Part shown: positions 1 to 10,397 of the stretch, one piece after another
How the letters are laid out: each line of letters starts with the position of its first letter
Position numbering within the stretch: position 1 is the stretch's first letter
Source of the DNA: Cucumis sativus
Lineage: Eukaryota; Streptophyta; Magnoliopsida; Cucurbitales; Cucurbitaceae
DNA length: 64,000 nucleotides
Direction of reading: 5' to 3'
NCBI RefSeq assembly: GCF_000004075.3
Contig: NC_026656.2
Location: forward strand, 12,028,001-12,092,000
The notes under the pieces: generated by a model
The model's input: only the letters and a program-made list of their open reading frames with translations
Databases searched by the model: none
What the model was told of the DNA's origin: nothing
Made by a program: the position numbers and the translations under genes

Positions 1-1802
1 GCAGATAGTTTTCTCTCTCGCTTAAGTAACCTTACCACGAGCTCATCTAAAAACAGCCTTCCATCTTGTGGTGGATTAATCCTCTCCCTCAAAGTTTCTA
101 AAAAGATATTGCATGTCAATGAGTCAGGGTCACAGCCTTCATCGAGCATACTATTTAGAAGATCAATGGCACGGGTGAGATTATCCTGCCTACAGAGGGC
201 ATTGAAAAGTATATTATAGGTGACCACATCTGGTCGGGACTTGGGCTCCTGACATTGCATCTCATAGAAAAGCTTCAAGCCCTTGTCTACAGAGCCGACA
301 TCACAAAGACCTTTAATCATTGAACTATAAGCCACGACATCAGGCTTAAGTCCCTCACCGAGCATGTGCGTCCACACTGTCAACGCCTCCCTTAGTCTTC
401 CACTCTCACATAGGCCATTAAGTAAGACACTACAACAAACTACATTGTGCCTCATATCCTGACTCATCATCTCTTTCCATACAAGGATTGCTTTTTGGCT
501 GTCGCCTTTTTTAAAAAAACCCTTCATCAAGGAACTGTAAGTGAAAGCATTTGGTAAAAAACCTTTACTTAACATTTCCTGCAAAATGTCTTCGGCTTCA
601 TCTGGCTTTTCATCTCGACATAGACCATCTATAAAGGCACCATAAACAACAACGTTGGGTTTGCATCCCTTCTCTGCCATTTCTTTCCACAGCCTCACGG
701 CATTTTCAGACTTGCCCTCCTTAAATAAACCACTGATGAGAGACGAGTAAATGTACTCATTTGCCTTTTGTCCTCTCTCTTCCATAGACATCAAAATGTG
801 TACTCCATCCTCGGCCCTTCTTTGTTTAACAAGACCATTAATGATTGTTCCATATGTGACTTGATTAGGAACACATTTACTCGACACCATTTTCTCCAAA
901 AGACTAAGAGCTTTGTCCAACTTTCCTTTCAAGCACAAACCATGGATAAGGGTATTATAAGTCACTTCGTTTGGAACACAACCTTTGAGAAACATATTAT
1001 CCACAAGCTTTGCTGCTCGACTCAAGTCACCATTCTTGCTTAGTGCATCAATCAACACATTAAATGTCACGGGATTTGGAAGGCAGCCTTCTGCTTGCAT
1101 CTCATCCAGCAAAAACACTGCCTCGTCTACCCTTCTTTCCTTACATAACCCATTCATTAATGTACTATAAGTGAAGACGTCGGGATTGCAGTTCTTCAGT
1201 GGCATTTCTCTAAAAGTGTCAACAGCTCTATCTATCTGCCCTAACTTGCACAGTGCCTTAATAATCAAATTGTAAGTAAGTAGGTTGGGCTGAAAGCCTT
1301 TGCTATTGGCACCGAAAACGTGCAAATAAAACTTGAATGCGTATGAAAAGTCCCCCTCTTGAATAATTACGTTAAGAACTGAATTGAATGACTTTACAGT
1401 CTGCTTACAATGAAGGTCGTTGGCCATTCTGTGAAAAAAATTCACAGCTTCCCCAGGTAAATGAGCTTTCCCGCAAGCCTTGAAAATTAGGATAAAAATA
1501 GTTTCCGTAAGGACCCGCCCTTCACGTTTCATTCTATCCAAAACTTGGTGTATGAAATGGAATTCCCGAGAAGTTGCATAGTTCTCAATCAAACGATAAA
1601 ATGTAGCATCCCCCAGTTTATAGGAACCGAATTGAGGGCGGGATTTGAATATTTGAGGTGATATGGAGAGCTCATTTTGGGCATCCGGAGTTGAGTTGGA
1701 AGAAAGAGGGAGAGAGGAAAAATAAAAGAAAGGAGAAAGGCGCGCCGGCTTGTGAAGAGAGATTGTGAGGGGGTTTAATTGGTGTATGGAAAATTTGGGC
1801 AT
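1..1802 (-). CDS. EMB1025: P-class pentatricopeptide repeat protein, EMB1025/At4g20090-like (C-terminus beyond window)
   Basis: A single open frame runs on the minus strand from the ATG at 1802 off the left edge (600 codons seen, no stop, no intron needed). The N-terminus (MPKFSIHQLNPLTI) is basic and Ser-rich, as in organelle presequences. From about residue 50 the protein is made of 35-residue PPR motifs of the form TYNxLIxxLCK, with no L/S spacing and no E or DYW tail, so it is P-class. The last visible residues (DGRLFLDELVVRLLKRER) match my memory of the C-terminal region of Arabidopsis At4g20090, an embryo-essential mitochondrial PPR protein, so only about 40 residues should be missing. 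P-class PPR proteins bind organelle RNA for stabilisation, processing or translation; the RNA target cannot be read from the sequence. The family is confident, the orthologue fairly so. Confidence 0.9.
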   Translation of the reverse strand, partial: MPKFSIHQLNPLTISLHKPARLSPFFYFSSLPLSSNSTPDAQNELSISPQIFKSRPQFGSYKLGDATFYRLIENYATSREFHFIHQVLDRMKREGRVLTETIFILIFKACGKAHLPGEAVNFFHRMANDLHCKQTVKSFNSVLNVIIQEGDFSYAFKFYLHVFGANSKGFQPNLLTYNLIIKALCKLGQIDRAVDTFREMPLKNCNPDVFTYSTLMNGLCKERRVDEAVFLLDEMQAEGCLPNPVTFNVLIDALSKNGDLSRAAKLVDNMFLKGCVPNEVTYNTLIHGLCLKGKLDKALSLLEKMVSSKCVPNQVTYGTIINGLVKQRRAEDGVHILMSMEERGQKANEYIYSSLISGLFKEGKSENAVRLWKEMAEKGCKPNVVVYGAFIDGLCRDEKPDEAEDILQEMLSKGFLPNAFTYSSLMKGFFKKGDSQKAILVWKEMMSQDMRHNVVCCSVLLNGLCESGRLREALTVWTHMLGEGLKPDVVAYSSMIKGLCDVGSVDKGLKLFYEMQCQEPKSRPDVVTYNILFNALCRQDNLTRAIDLLNSMLDEGCDPDSLTCNIFLETLRERINPPQDGRLFLDELVVRLLKRERKLS

Positions 1803-1923
1803 GGGATCGAAAGGGTTTCTTAACAGCGCAGAATCAGAAAAGTGTAGGGTTAGAGTAGAGTGAGAGAGAAGCATAGGTTGTAGTTTGAGATCGGGGATGG
1901 TGCAAGCGCAGTGTTGGATGAAT

Positions 1924-1953
1924 GAAAGTGAAAGTGAAAGTGAAAGTGAAAGG
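1924..1953. repeat. Hexanucleotide microsatellite (GAAAGT)5
   Basis: Five units of GAAAGT, the last imperfect, lie about 120 bp upstream of the PPR start codon, probably in its 5' leader or core promoter. Slippage here gives the short TFTF-repeat peptide in an otherwise meaningless antisense frame. Confidence 0.85.
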
Positions 1954-2030
1954 CATGGGCATGGGTGGTATCGCCGGCTGCAAAACTCTAGTGAATCTCA
2001 ATGCCTGACCAGTGCCCACCACCTTCTAAA

Positions 2031-3209
2031 TCGAAGATGGTAGATGGACTCCAACGCCGCCCCTCGGTTGAAGTTGTTGAAATTTTGATTAATCTGAGGA
2101 GACACAGAAAATAAACCAAATACAAAACTACGGAAAAAGGGTAAGGGGAAGAGGAAAGAGGAATGTGGAAAAGACTATTGATAAAACTATAAATATTTTA
2201 CTTTATTTTCTTATTTTTAAAAATATCCCTAAATTATATTTGTTCCATAAATAATATTCTAAAATATGAGTAATTTATTATTTTTGATAATTTTATTTAC
2301 CAAACTTAAATTTTGGATTTACCAAAAAAAATATTTTTTCATCTAATTTGTAATTTTTTAAATGGTAGAATAAGGATTCTCTTGCAAGCTTACCATTTTT
2401 ATTTTTATTTCATTTCTAATTTATAAACTACATTTTTCTTCTTCTAAAAACGGACATTTATAATTCTCAAACATCATAACCCTATCAAATAAGTCCACCA
2501 ACATTCAATTTTTCAGACGCATTTGATTTTAAACCTGCGAGTTAAACACTTCTATAATGATTAAGAAATTATAAGAAAACAAACGTACTTTGTTGGTACA
2601 AGAAGCCGACACACTTTTAGAATCTTTTCGATTCACTTATACGGTTCAACTTAACCTAAGTGAGAGTGCTTGTACAAGTATGGTAATTTAAACACACTTC
2701 GCTGCTTGAGTTATTATATGAAGTATTTAGTTCACTTGCTTCTTCTTTTAAAATCATCCAGCAAGACTATTCATCCAAAAGTTACATGTAAAATGATGTT
2801 TAGGTTGATTTTCTAATCTAAGGTAGATTTAACCATTGTTTTTTAGACAATTTCAATACTTTTCAAAGACTATAAATAGAGTTGCAATTTAATAGATAGG
2901 TAAGCTTTAAAAAGTAAATAACAAAAATTGTAAAAATGGAAATTAGGGCAAGTGATTGAAGGTATGTATTGATTAATGGCGTAAGAGAGAGATTGCTTCC
3001 CTTCCCAATTAGCAGCCCAAAGCCGTCTTCTTCCATTTTTCTTCATGCGTGCAAGCCATTCTCTTCTTCTTCTTCTTCTTTCTTTAACGGTTTATTTATT
3101 CTTCTCCATCTCTGTTTCAACTTCAAAATTCATCTCTCTTTCTCTCAATAATCTTTGTTTCATATCAATCAATCTTCATCTTCCATTTCCTCTGTTTTTT
3201 GCAATCACC
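2031..3209. other. Divergent intergenic region between PPR and UPF0496 genes
   Basis: AT-rich spacer between two divergently transcribed genes. No gene was found. The right end (about 3040-3200) is CT-rich with a TTC microsatellite near 3060-3083, typical of a plant 5' leader for the UPF0496 gene. A TATA-like TATAAATAG lies near 2871, rather far upstream. Confidence 0.6.
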
Positions 3210-4585
3210 ATGGGAAACCACCACACAACCAAAAGAACCACCGAAGAACTCCAACCCGCCGTAGCCGCTTACGAAGCGGCATGTCGAGCCGACGACGACG
3301 TCCGCTCCTTCGATAAAACTCTCCAAGCCAGAGCAAATCAAGTACTCACAACATTAGCCGACGATGGCGGGGTCGAAGTCAGAGCTCTGTCATTTGATTC
3401 CTTGAAACAGGTAACTGAATGCTTGCTGGAAATGAACCAAGAAGTGGTTCGAGTGATATTGCAATGTAAAAAGGATATCTGGAAGAATCAGGAACTGTTT
3501 GAGCTGGTGGAAGATTACTTTGAGAATAGCTTGGAGACGTTGGATTTCTGTACTGCTCTGGAAAACTGTTTGAAGCGAGCTCGAGATAGTCAGGTGATGA
3601 TTTTAATGGCGGTGAGGCAGTTTGAGGAAGATGAAAGGGAATCTCAAATGGGTCCGAATCAGTTCGATAAAACCTTGAGGGAATTGAGGAATTTTAAAGC
3701 CTCCGGCGACCCTTTCACCGATGAGTTCTTCAGAATCTTCCACTCTGTTTATAAACACCAAACGGTAATCTTAAACAACCCCATGTTTATGCTTAAAATT
3801 ACGATTTTAGCCCTATAAATTTTAAATGTATTGAGAAATTTTAAAATGCGGTAAATACTTTATATTAATTAATTTGATAAATATAAAATTGAATTTTATA
3901 TCTGAAAAAAAATGTAATTTCCCCAAAACTTCGTATAGATATTTCTTTTAATTTACAAACAAAATCCTCAGAACTTAAATTTAGTATATAACTATAGGTT
4001 GCAATAAATTATTTAACCATTTATTCATATTCTCAATAGGCAATGCTTGAGAAGCTTCAACAAAAGAAAAACAAACTTGACAAGAAGTTAAAGTCCATCA
4101 GCACATGGAGGAAGCTCTCATGCATGATGTTCGCCGCCACATTCGCCGCCGTCTTAATATGCTCCGTGGTGGCAACGGTCATCATGGCACCACCCGTTGC
4201 AGCAGCGCTGTCCGCTGCTTCTTCCATTCCTTTAGGTTCAATGGGAAAATGGATTGATTCTTTATGGAAGAGCTATGAGAATGCAGTGAAAGGGCAAAAG
4301 GAAGTGATAAACTCAATGCAAGTAGGGACATACATAGCCATTAAAGACATGGACAACATTCGGATTCTTGTCGAGAAGCTCGAGATCGAGATCGAAGGAA
4401 TGTTGGAGAAAGCAGATTTCGCAATTAAAGAGGATGCTTTGAAGTTTGTGGTGGAGGAGATGAAGAAGAAACTTGAAGTGTTCATGAAGAGTGTTGAGGA
4501 TTTGGGTGTTCAAGCTGATTTGTGTAGTAGAGACATTACAAGGGCAAGGACTCTGGTTTTGCAAAGAATTATAAAACATCCCTAA
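3210..4585 (+). CDS. UPF0496 (DUF677) family protein, At2g18630/At4g34320-like
   Basis: Two exons, 3210-3764 and 4040-4585, with a phase-0 GT-AG intron of 275 bp. They join HQT to [17 protein letters not shown] and give a 366-residue protein, the usual family length. The start [10 protein letters not shown] is chosen over an in-frame upstream Met at 3045 because homologues begin MGN..., because the upstream extension is a low-complexity leader, and because the MGN start could be N-myristoylated. Visible parts are an N-terminal helical region with the family's FDKTL repeats, a coiled coil after the splice junction, a hydrophobic segment (residues about 205-245, [20 protein letters not shown]) that probably makes a membrane hairpin, and a C-terminal helical tail. 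The biochemical role of the family is poorly known; some members are related to BPS1-like or AT14A integrin-like proteins. The family call is confident, the function is not. Confidence 0.92.
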
Positions 4586-5694
4586 TTGATTAAACATCCA
4601 TCTAATTTGGGTTTGTGTACTTTGTAATTACATTCTTTCATTTGTTATATGTTCTATTAATTAATTTGTTTGTAAAATAGTTTATCACGTTGGTTTTTTT
4701 GTTGAATTTTTGTCTCTATTTAAGTTTCAAAAATATGTTTTCCGCAAAATTTATTATTATTTATGGATGCGACTATATTCTTGGGATTGAACGCAAGAAT
4801 TTTTGTACTTTTAGATTTGATCAATTATTGTCTTATCAATTTCAAAATACTTACTTTAGTCTTCTATACTTTTAACAAATATTTTGAAAGTACATGAACA
4901 AATACACGAACATCAAAGTAATAATTAAACTGTATTATTACCTAACCAAATTCAGCAAAAAAATAACTTGCAAGTTCTAACTCCAAGATTTAATGAAAGT
5001 ATAAAAACTAGATTTAAGATTCATTAAACTATAGAGACTAAAATTAAATAAAATCCAAATGTTAGATTTCATTTGTTTGTCGAGCATATAACAACTTCAT
5101 ATATTAATGCCTACGAAAAGGATCAACCGTACAAAAATCTTAATATAGAGAATGATCACTCATTTCTTCCATTTATATCGGTGTGTTTTATCCAATAAAA
5201 AGAAATATCTTTTTCACAACAAAATTTAGACTCTTACATACATGATGGATACACCAATAAAGTTATTCGACAAAATGATAAGAGACACGAATATCTAATC
5301 CTACGTATCGTTGTATTAAAATTGATGGATACACCAATAAGGTTATTATATTGTGTCACACATAATGACAAATAATCACTTGCTAATCTTATTACCATGT
5401 CATATCCACACTAAGATTGTGTCAATTATCAGCTTAATAGAACCAAATAAAAAGTAATAAGACAAGAATCAAATCCACTTTTCAAAGAAAAAGAATTTTG
5501 GAACAACCTCTTTCTACTTCAACAAGCATTTGCCTATATTATTTTATATGATAATGTCTCAAGTCTATTTATTTTGTCACATCACTATCTTTAAATTACT
5601 AAACATAATCTAGCAAATATCTTACCAAACATAACATATATAGCAAGAACAAAAATTAAAAAGAAAAGAAAAAGAAAACAGTTAAGTATACACT
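4586..5694. other. Convergent intergenic region with foldback and 80-bp spaced direct repeat
   Basis: AT-rich spacer between the converging UPF0496 and HDR genes. About 4853-5015 has inverted arms (TTTAGTCTTCTATACTTTT against its near complement), a degenerate foldback of the type seen again at 25.6 and 57.4 kb. TGATGGATACACCAATAA occurs at 5243 and again at 5323 (80 bp apart). No gene was found. Confidence 0.5.
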
Positions 5695-8600
5695 TTATCC
5701 AAGCGATTGGAGCTGTGCATTTCCATCCCCTTTGATGTCAAAAACCTTCTTAAGAACATCTTCAACAACCTAAAATTTTTAACCCATTTGAGAAAAAGTT
5801 AATGTCAAGGAAAATGGCAGATTAACATTTCCATTCTTTGACAGTAACTTTTAACTTACCTTATCTGGTGTAGAGGCACCAGAGGTAACTCCAATGGTGA
5901 TATGTCCATCAGGTAGCCAGTTTTCTTTGTTGGCCAGCTCCCCGTGCTGCCATTCGATTAAACAAGTTAATATGAGTTGGAAAGAAAGATGTAGATGGAA
6001 CTGGAAAGTATAGTATCATTGGATCAACACGACGAATTAAGACTTACAGCAAGCTTGTATGATATTGAGTTTCCTGGACCTATTCGTTGCTCGCTGTCGA
6101 TCCAATACGATGGGACTCCTCGAGCCTCTGCAATCTCTTGAAGATGAGAGGTGTTGCTTGAGTTCCATCCACCAACAACTAACATGAGATCCACATCTTC
6201 CTTCACCAGCTCGTACATTGCATCTTGGCGCACCTAAGGAAAACAACACCCTCAATCACCATCATGGTGTTTATCTCAAGTATATACACAATTTTGTAAG
6301 TTAACTACAAGGAAGGTTTTGCTATTTATATGAACTTTATAAACTCAATTATAATAGTATACACTATTAAAGTTCACACATTTATCGACTAACTTCATCT
6401 TTCCATTTCTTTTACTTTTTACATTTACCAAGGAACATCTTCTCTATATTTCTATCTTTTACATTAATCAAGTAACTTCATCTTCCTATTTTTTTCTACT
6501 CTTTACATTTATCAATGAACTTCATCTTACAACTCTACACCCCATACACAAACTTACAAACTCCAACATATTAATGCCACTCAATGAACCAAAGCTTTAC
6601 ACGACCTTTTTTACATGTACAACAGTGTACGAAGAATGGAGTGCTTACTTGAGTGGCATTACAGATCGTATTGAAACTAATGAAGTGTTCGTTAATATTT
6701 TCAACTCCATACTTCCGCATCATAGTTTTCTCCATCAGTTTTCCTGTTATCAGAATAATAAAATCAAGTTTCTTGCGAAATTACGGTTTGAAATAGCATC
6801 AATAGCTCAGAAGTTTACCAATCTCTTCTGTTTCCCCTTTGAGCATTGTGGTCTGATTGGCAATACCAATTTTCATGAGGTCAATATCTGGGTCGAATCC
6901 TTTTGACACAGCAGACTTGAATTTCTACAAACAAGCCAGAAACTCAACTTGTATCATGAACATTACCACAAAATATTGTCAAGTTTGGCTAAGCAAATAG
7001 CTATCATGTTGTACCTTCAAAAATTCTTCTTTGGTTGAGATTGATCCATTATGTTCAACCCCAAGAATGTAGTCGGATACACATGCTGCCTGACATAGGT
7101 TTAGAATTTTAATTTTGAAATTCTTTACTTATTTTATGTGGCAACAGTCTGACATGTTGAAAAAGGGACAAAACTACCAAGGATTTACCTCTGCCATGTC
7201 TTTCACAATGATGTACCTTCCAGCAAAAGAAGCAGTTGCTATGGTTTCTTCATGGCGATACTTACCGTGAATTATCGACGTGTATTCTCCTTTTTTGTGC
7301 TTGCCAACAGCATTCCAAACCTATATGGAAAAAAATGCATCTAAGCATCAACAACTAGTTTATGCCTTCTGTCCTTCAATGATGTTATTAAGTGGAAGTG
7401 GAAAATTGGCCAAAAGAAAAAACATTCACAAAAGGCAGTGAGAGTGATTTTTTGAGTACCTTGGAAACCCACGGGCAAGTTGTGTCAACAATCTTAACTT
7501 TTTTATCATTCAGTACAAGTATTTCATCAACTGCAGCCCCAAAGGCCGGCAAAATCACAACGTCGCCGGGGTTAACGACATCAAATCTTTTGTTTCCTTC
7601 CTCCAAAGGAATGTTATGCACTCCCATCTCCTCCAATCGCTGCAAACACACAAGAATTTTCAAGGAGTTACAAAATGATATTTCTTACATCATGTTTGTT
7701 AGCTAGTTAAGAAGCGACAATCACATATGAGCACTAAACATAAAGCAAAAGAGAATTGACACACAAATTTACATGTTTCATTAATAGTGTGTTAGTTACA
7801 TCCATGGACACATGGAGAACGGTTTATTATTAGAAAGAATAATTCAGATAACAGAGGAGAGAGACACCTCTATGATTTGAGCATTTCTCTAAACCCAAAT
7901 GTGAAAATTGTAAATTACTTACACATAACAAATAAGAATACAACTTAGGTATTTGAGGCACTCCCTCCACCGTCCACACTTAATTGTTTGAAGTGTCAGA
8001 TAACAGATTTAAGACATTCCAACAACAACTACCATAAAAGCAAAACAGACGAGAACAACATGAAAAGAAAAAAGCGTGTAAAGAATAAGGATCATCTAAA
8101 CTTGGGACTTGGAAGAAGTTCTTAACCACAGAAATGTTTCTAGAACTATTCTACTATAGCATGGATCTATCTTTTTATAATTATGTCAGTAGCTTTTGAA
8201 GTCACATGTGTCACTAAATAGAATAGTGTAACAACAACTCAACATTTGTGAAACTCAGGGGAAACTCAATAGTGATAACTAAAGAATCAAATCCTATTTG
8301 AAATGAATTTTGAAGTACTTAGGGGAGTGTTTGGCCTACCAACTTCCCAAGTCGGAGTTAAATAACTCAACTCCACTTTCACTAGAGTTTGCACGTTAAT
8401 CGAGAAACTTTCTCTTTATGTTGCGAGCATATTTTTCAAAGAACTCCATTTTCACAACTGTACGAACACATAATTCCTAACTTAACTACCCTTTTAAGAA
8501 CACTTAGACATGTGATTGAACTTTTGTGGTCATGATCTAACCGATGAAACAGTAAAGGCAAGAAAAGTTAAGCCATTCAAGAACCTTATTAACAGTTGGG

Positions 8601-9130
8601 TTATGAATAATCTCATTAGTAATCCAAATTGTTTCACTTGGATATTGTTTCCTCGCTTCATAAGCAAACTGCACAGCTCGCTCAACTCCCCAACAAAACC
8701 CATAAGCTCCAGCCAATTTCACAGTAACTTTCCCCCAAGTGAACTGATACCCATTTTCATTCAAAGTATTCACAATTTCACCTGCCACAATTGAATACAA
8801 AAATCAGTACCAACAAAACAAGAATACACACAACACACTAAAATCACAAATACAATAAAACTCACTTGTGAACTCGCTGTTCATGAGCTTTATAGTCTCC
8901 TCCTTATGCCCAAACCCTTTCCGATTATAATTTTCACCTCTGGAAAAGTTCTTCAAGAACAGCTTCGGGTCGAAATCGGGATCGACCGGTTTGGGAGAAG
9001 AAGAAGAATCAGCTGTGCACCGGAGCAAAAGGGGTTTCCGGCACCGGAGAGCTCCGACCCCGGAGAAGGTTTTGGGTGAAAAAAACTGTATGCGATGGGG
9101 AAAACAAGGGCTCTGCAGAGAGATCGCCAT
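5695..9130 (-). CDS. HDR: 4-hydroxy-3-methylbut-2-enyl diphosphate reductase, chloroplastic (HDR/IspH)
   Basis: Last enzyme of the plastid MEP pathway; a 4Fe-4S protein that reduces HMBPP to IPP and DMAPP. Ten exons on the minus strand: 9130-8866, 8781-8585, 7639-7460, 7320-7189, 7089-7015, 6924-6819, 6743-6649, 6233-6048, 5946-5860, 5769-5695; all junctions are GT-AG and the sum is 1398 nt, 465 residues, the normal plant length. Residues 1 to about 40 are a Ser/Arg-rich plastid transit peptide followed by the plant-specific N-terminal extension. The three cluster cysteines are visible: C118 in [13 protein letters not shown]209 in DTTCPWV and C346 in [16 protein letters not shown] and [11 protein letters not shown] are also family motifs. 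Oddities are [11 protein letters not shown] where I remember TICDATQERQD in most plants, and a C-terminal tail ([13 protein letters not shown]) differing from the usual EEALQLA. Intron 2 (945 bp) contains a MITE-like insertion. Confidence 0.96.
8319..8480. mobile_element. Possible PIF/Harbinger (Tourist-like) MITE in HDR intron 2
   Basis: TTA followed by GGGGAGTGTTTGG resembles the TSD and terminal inverted repeat of Tourist-like MITEs; a degenerate complementary end (GAACACATAATTCCTAA) lies near 8464-8480. It is entirely inside HDR intron 2. The right end and target duplication are uncertain. Confidence 0.35.
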
Positions 9131-10040
9131 TAGAAATGGTGGTGGAGGAAGAAGGAAGAATCGACGTTGACGGAGAAGGATTAACACCCAACATTGTTGG
9201 TAATTTGTAATTAAGATTCAAATTCAAAGTCCAAATGTGGGAAATTTCTAGACTTAAAAGTACTAAAATAAATGGATCAATGGGAACCATTGTTGGTGTG
9301 AGTGGTTGAAAGTGGCAAGAATGGAACAACTCCCAGTGAAAAGAATCCAACTTTTTGTTGTTTAATCGGAAGAACTTTGAATTATGGGTTTAAGGATTTT
9401 GATTGTTTGTTTTCATGCTGATGGGTCCAGTTTGAACAGATCAAAATATGTATCCACCATAGTTACAATGTATTACTGAAATAAAAGAGGCAAAAGAGAA
9501 ACCAAACGTTTCTTCTGTTCATACTATGTAATATATTATATTTTAAATACAAAATGTTTGCTTAATAAATTGAATATTTTATTTTTTAAACCCACTTATA
9601 ACCATAATTTATAAATGAAAATACCGTAGTAGCACCATTTTTCTTTTTTTTTGGATAAAAAAAGTACTTTACTTGTTCAAGATTACTTCAATTAAACAAT
9701 TAAATTATTTACAAAAAAGGGAAACACATTTACTCTAAAACTTTTCTTAGTCAAACCAAAATATTTAAGGCAAATAATTCAAAATTTAGAAGAAAAAAAA
9801 ATTAATTAAAGATTCTAAAATTTCCTTTCCTGAAACTACTATAATAATCTCTTCTTCTTCTTATTATTATTATCTCAAATCTTTTGCTTTAACTTAAATG
9901 CAAATAATTAGTTTAAAAGATTTAAAATAAAAACAAAAAAAAAAGAAATGCAAAAAGATTCCAAGATGCCAAGCTTGCACAGCAATCGTCAACCAGATAT
10001 TCCATTAGCCCAAAACGATGTCGTCTGTATGAAACGATAG

Positions 10041-10052
10041 TACGACGTCGTA
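10041..10052. promoter_or_regulatory. Perfect palindrome with GACGTC core, ARI promoter
   Basis: TACGACGTCGTA is a perfect 12-bp palindrome containing the ACGT core bound by plant bZIP factors (C-box/TGA type). It lies about 345 bp upstream of the ARI start codon, just before the CT-rich leader. The related AAACGATGTCGT lies 20-30 bp upstream. Similar AAACGACGTCGT elements are common near plant transcription starts. The function is inferred from the motif only. Confidence 0.45.
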
Positions 10053-10325
10053 TAGTCTCTTCTCTCTCAAATTTGCCTTTTTCTGTTCTTATTTTATTTT
10101 TTATATTTTACTTTAATTTTTCATCGGAAGAACTCCCACCATTTGGTCGTTGTTCTTTCACTCTCTTCGCCGGATTTTCCAACGATCTTCCCGGAGGGAA
10201 ACGTTCTCCGGCGTTTCCCGATTTCTCCGGATCCGATTTATTCATCGAATCTCGTTATCGATTATTTCTGTTTTGCCTTTTTCTTTCACCCCTTTTTTGT
10301 ATTTTACCCACTCACCTTTACGCCT

Positions 10326-10351
10326 TTCTTCTTCTTCTTCTTCTTCTTCTT
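10326..10351. repeat. (TTC)n microsatellite in ARI 5' leader
   Basis: About nine TTC units inside the pyrimidine-rich leader, 50 bp before the ARI start codon; a likely length-polymorphic site. Confidence 0.85.
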
Positions 10352-10397
10352 TCCATTTTCTCTTCTTTTCCCCCAATTACCCCTTCCCCTTTTATCA

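Larger units (their letters stand above)
9131..10397. other. Divergent promoter region between HDR and ARI genes
   Basis: A 1.27-kb head-to-head spacer. The left part carries the HDR promoter and leader; the centre (9540-9960) is AT-rich with no gene; the right part is the ARI promoter and a long CT-rich leader. It probably regulates both genes from separate ends. Confidence 0.6.

Noticed and set aside
768-1170. Two overlapping plus-strand frames (91 and 61 codons)
   Set aside because: They are antisense shadows of the long PPR frame, which has clear motifs.
3045-3209. N-terminal extension of the UPF0496 protein to a Met at 3045
   Set aside because: The extension is low-complexity (SLLLLLLSL) from a CT-rich leader; homologues start at MGN.
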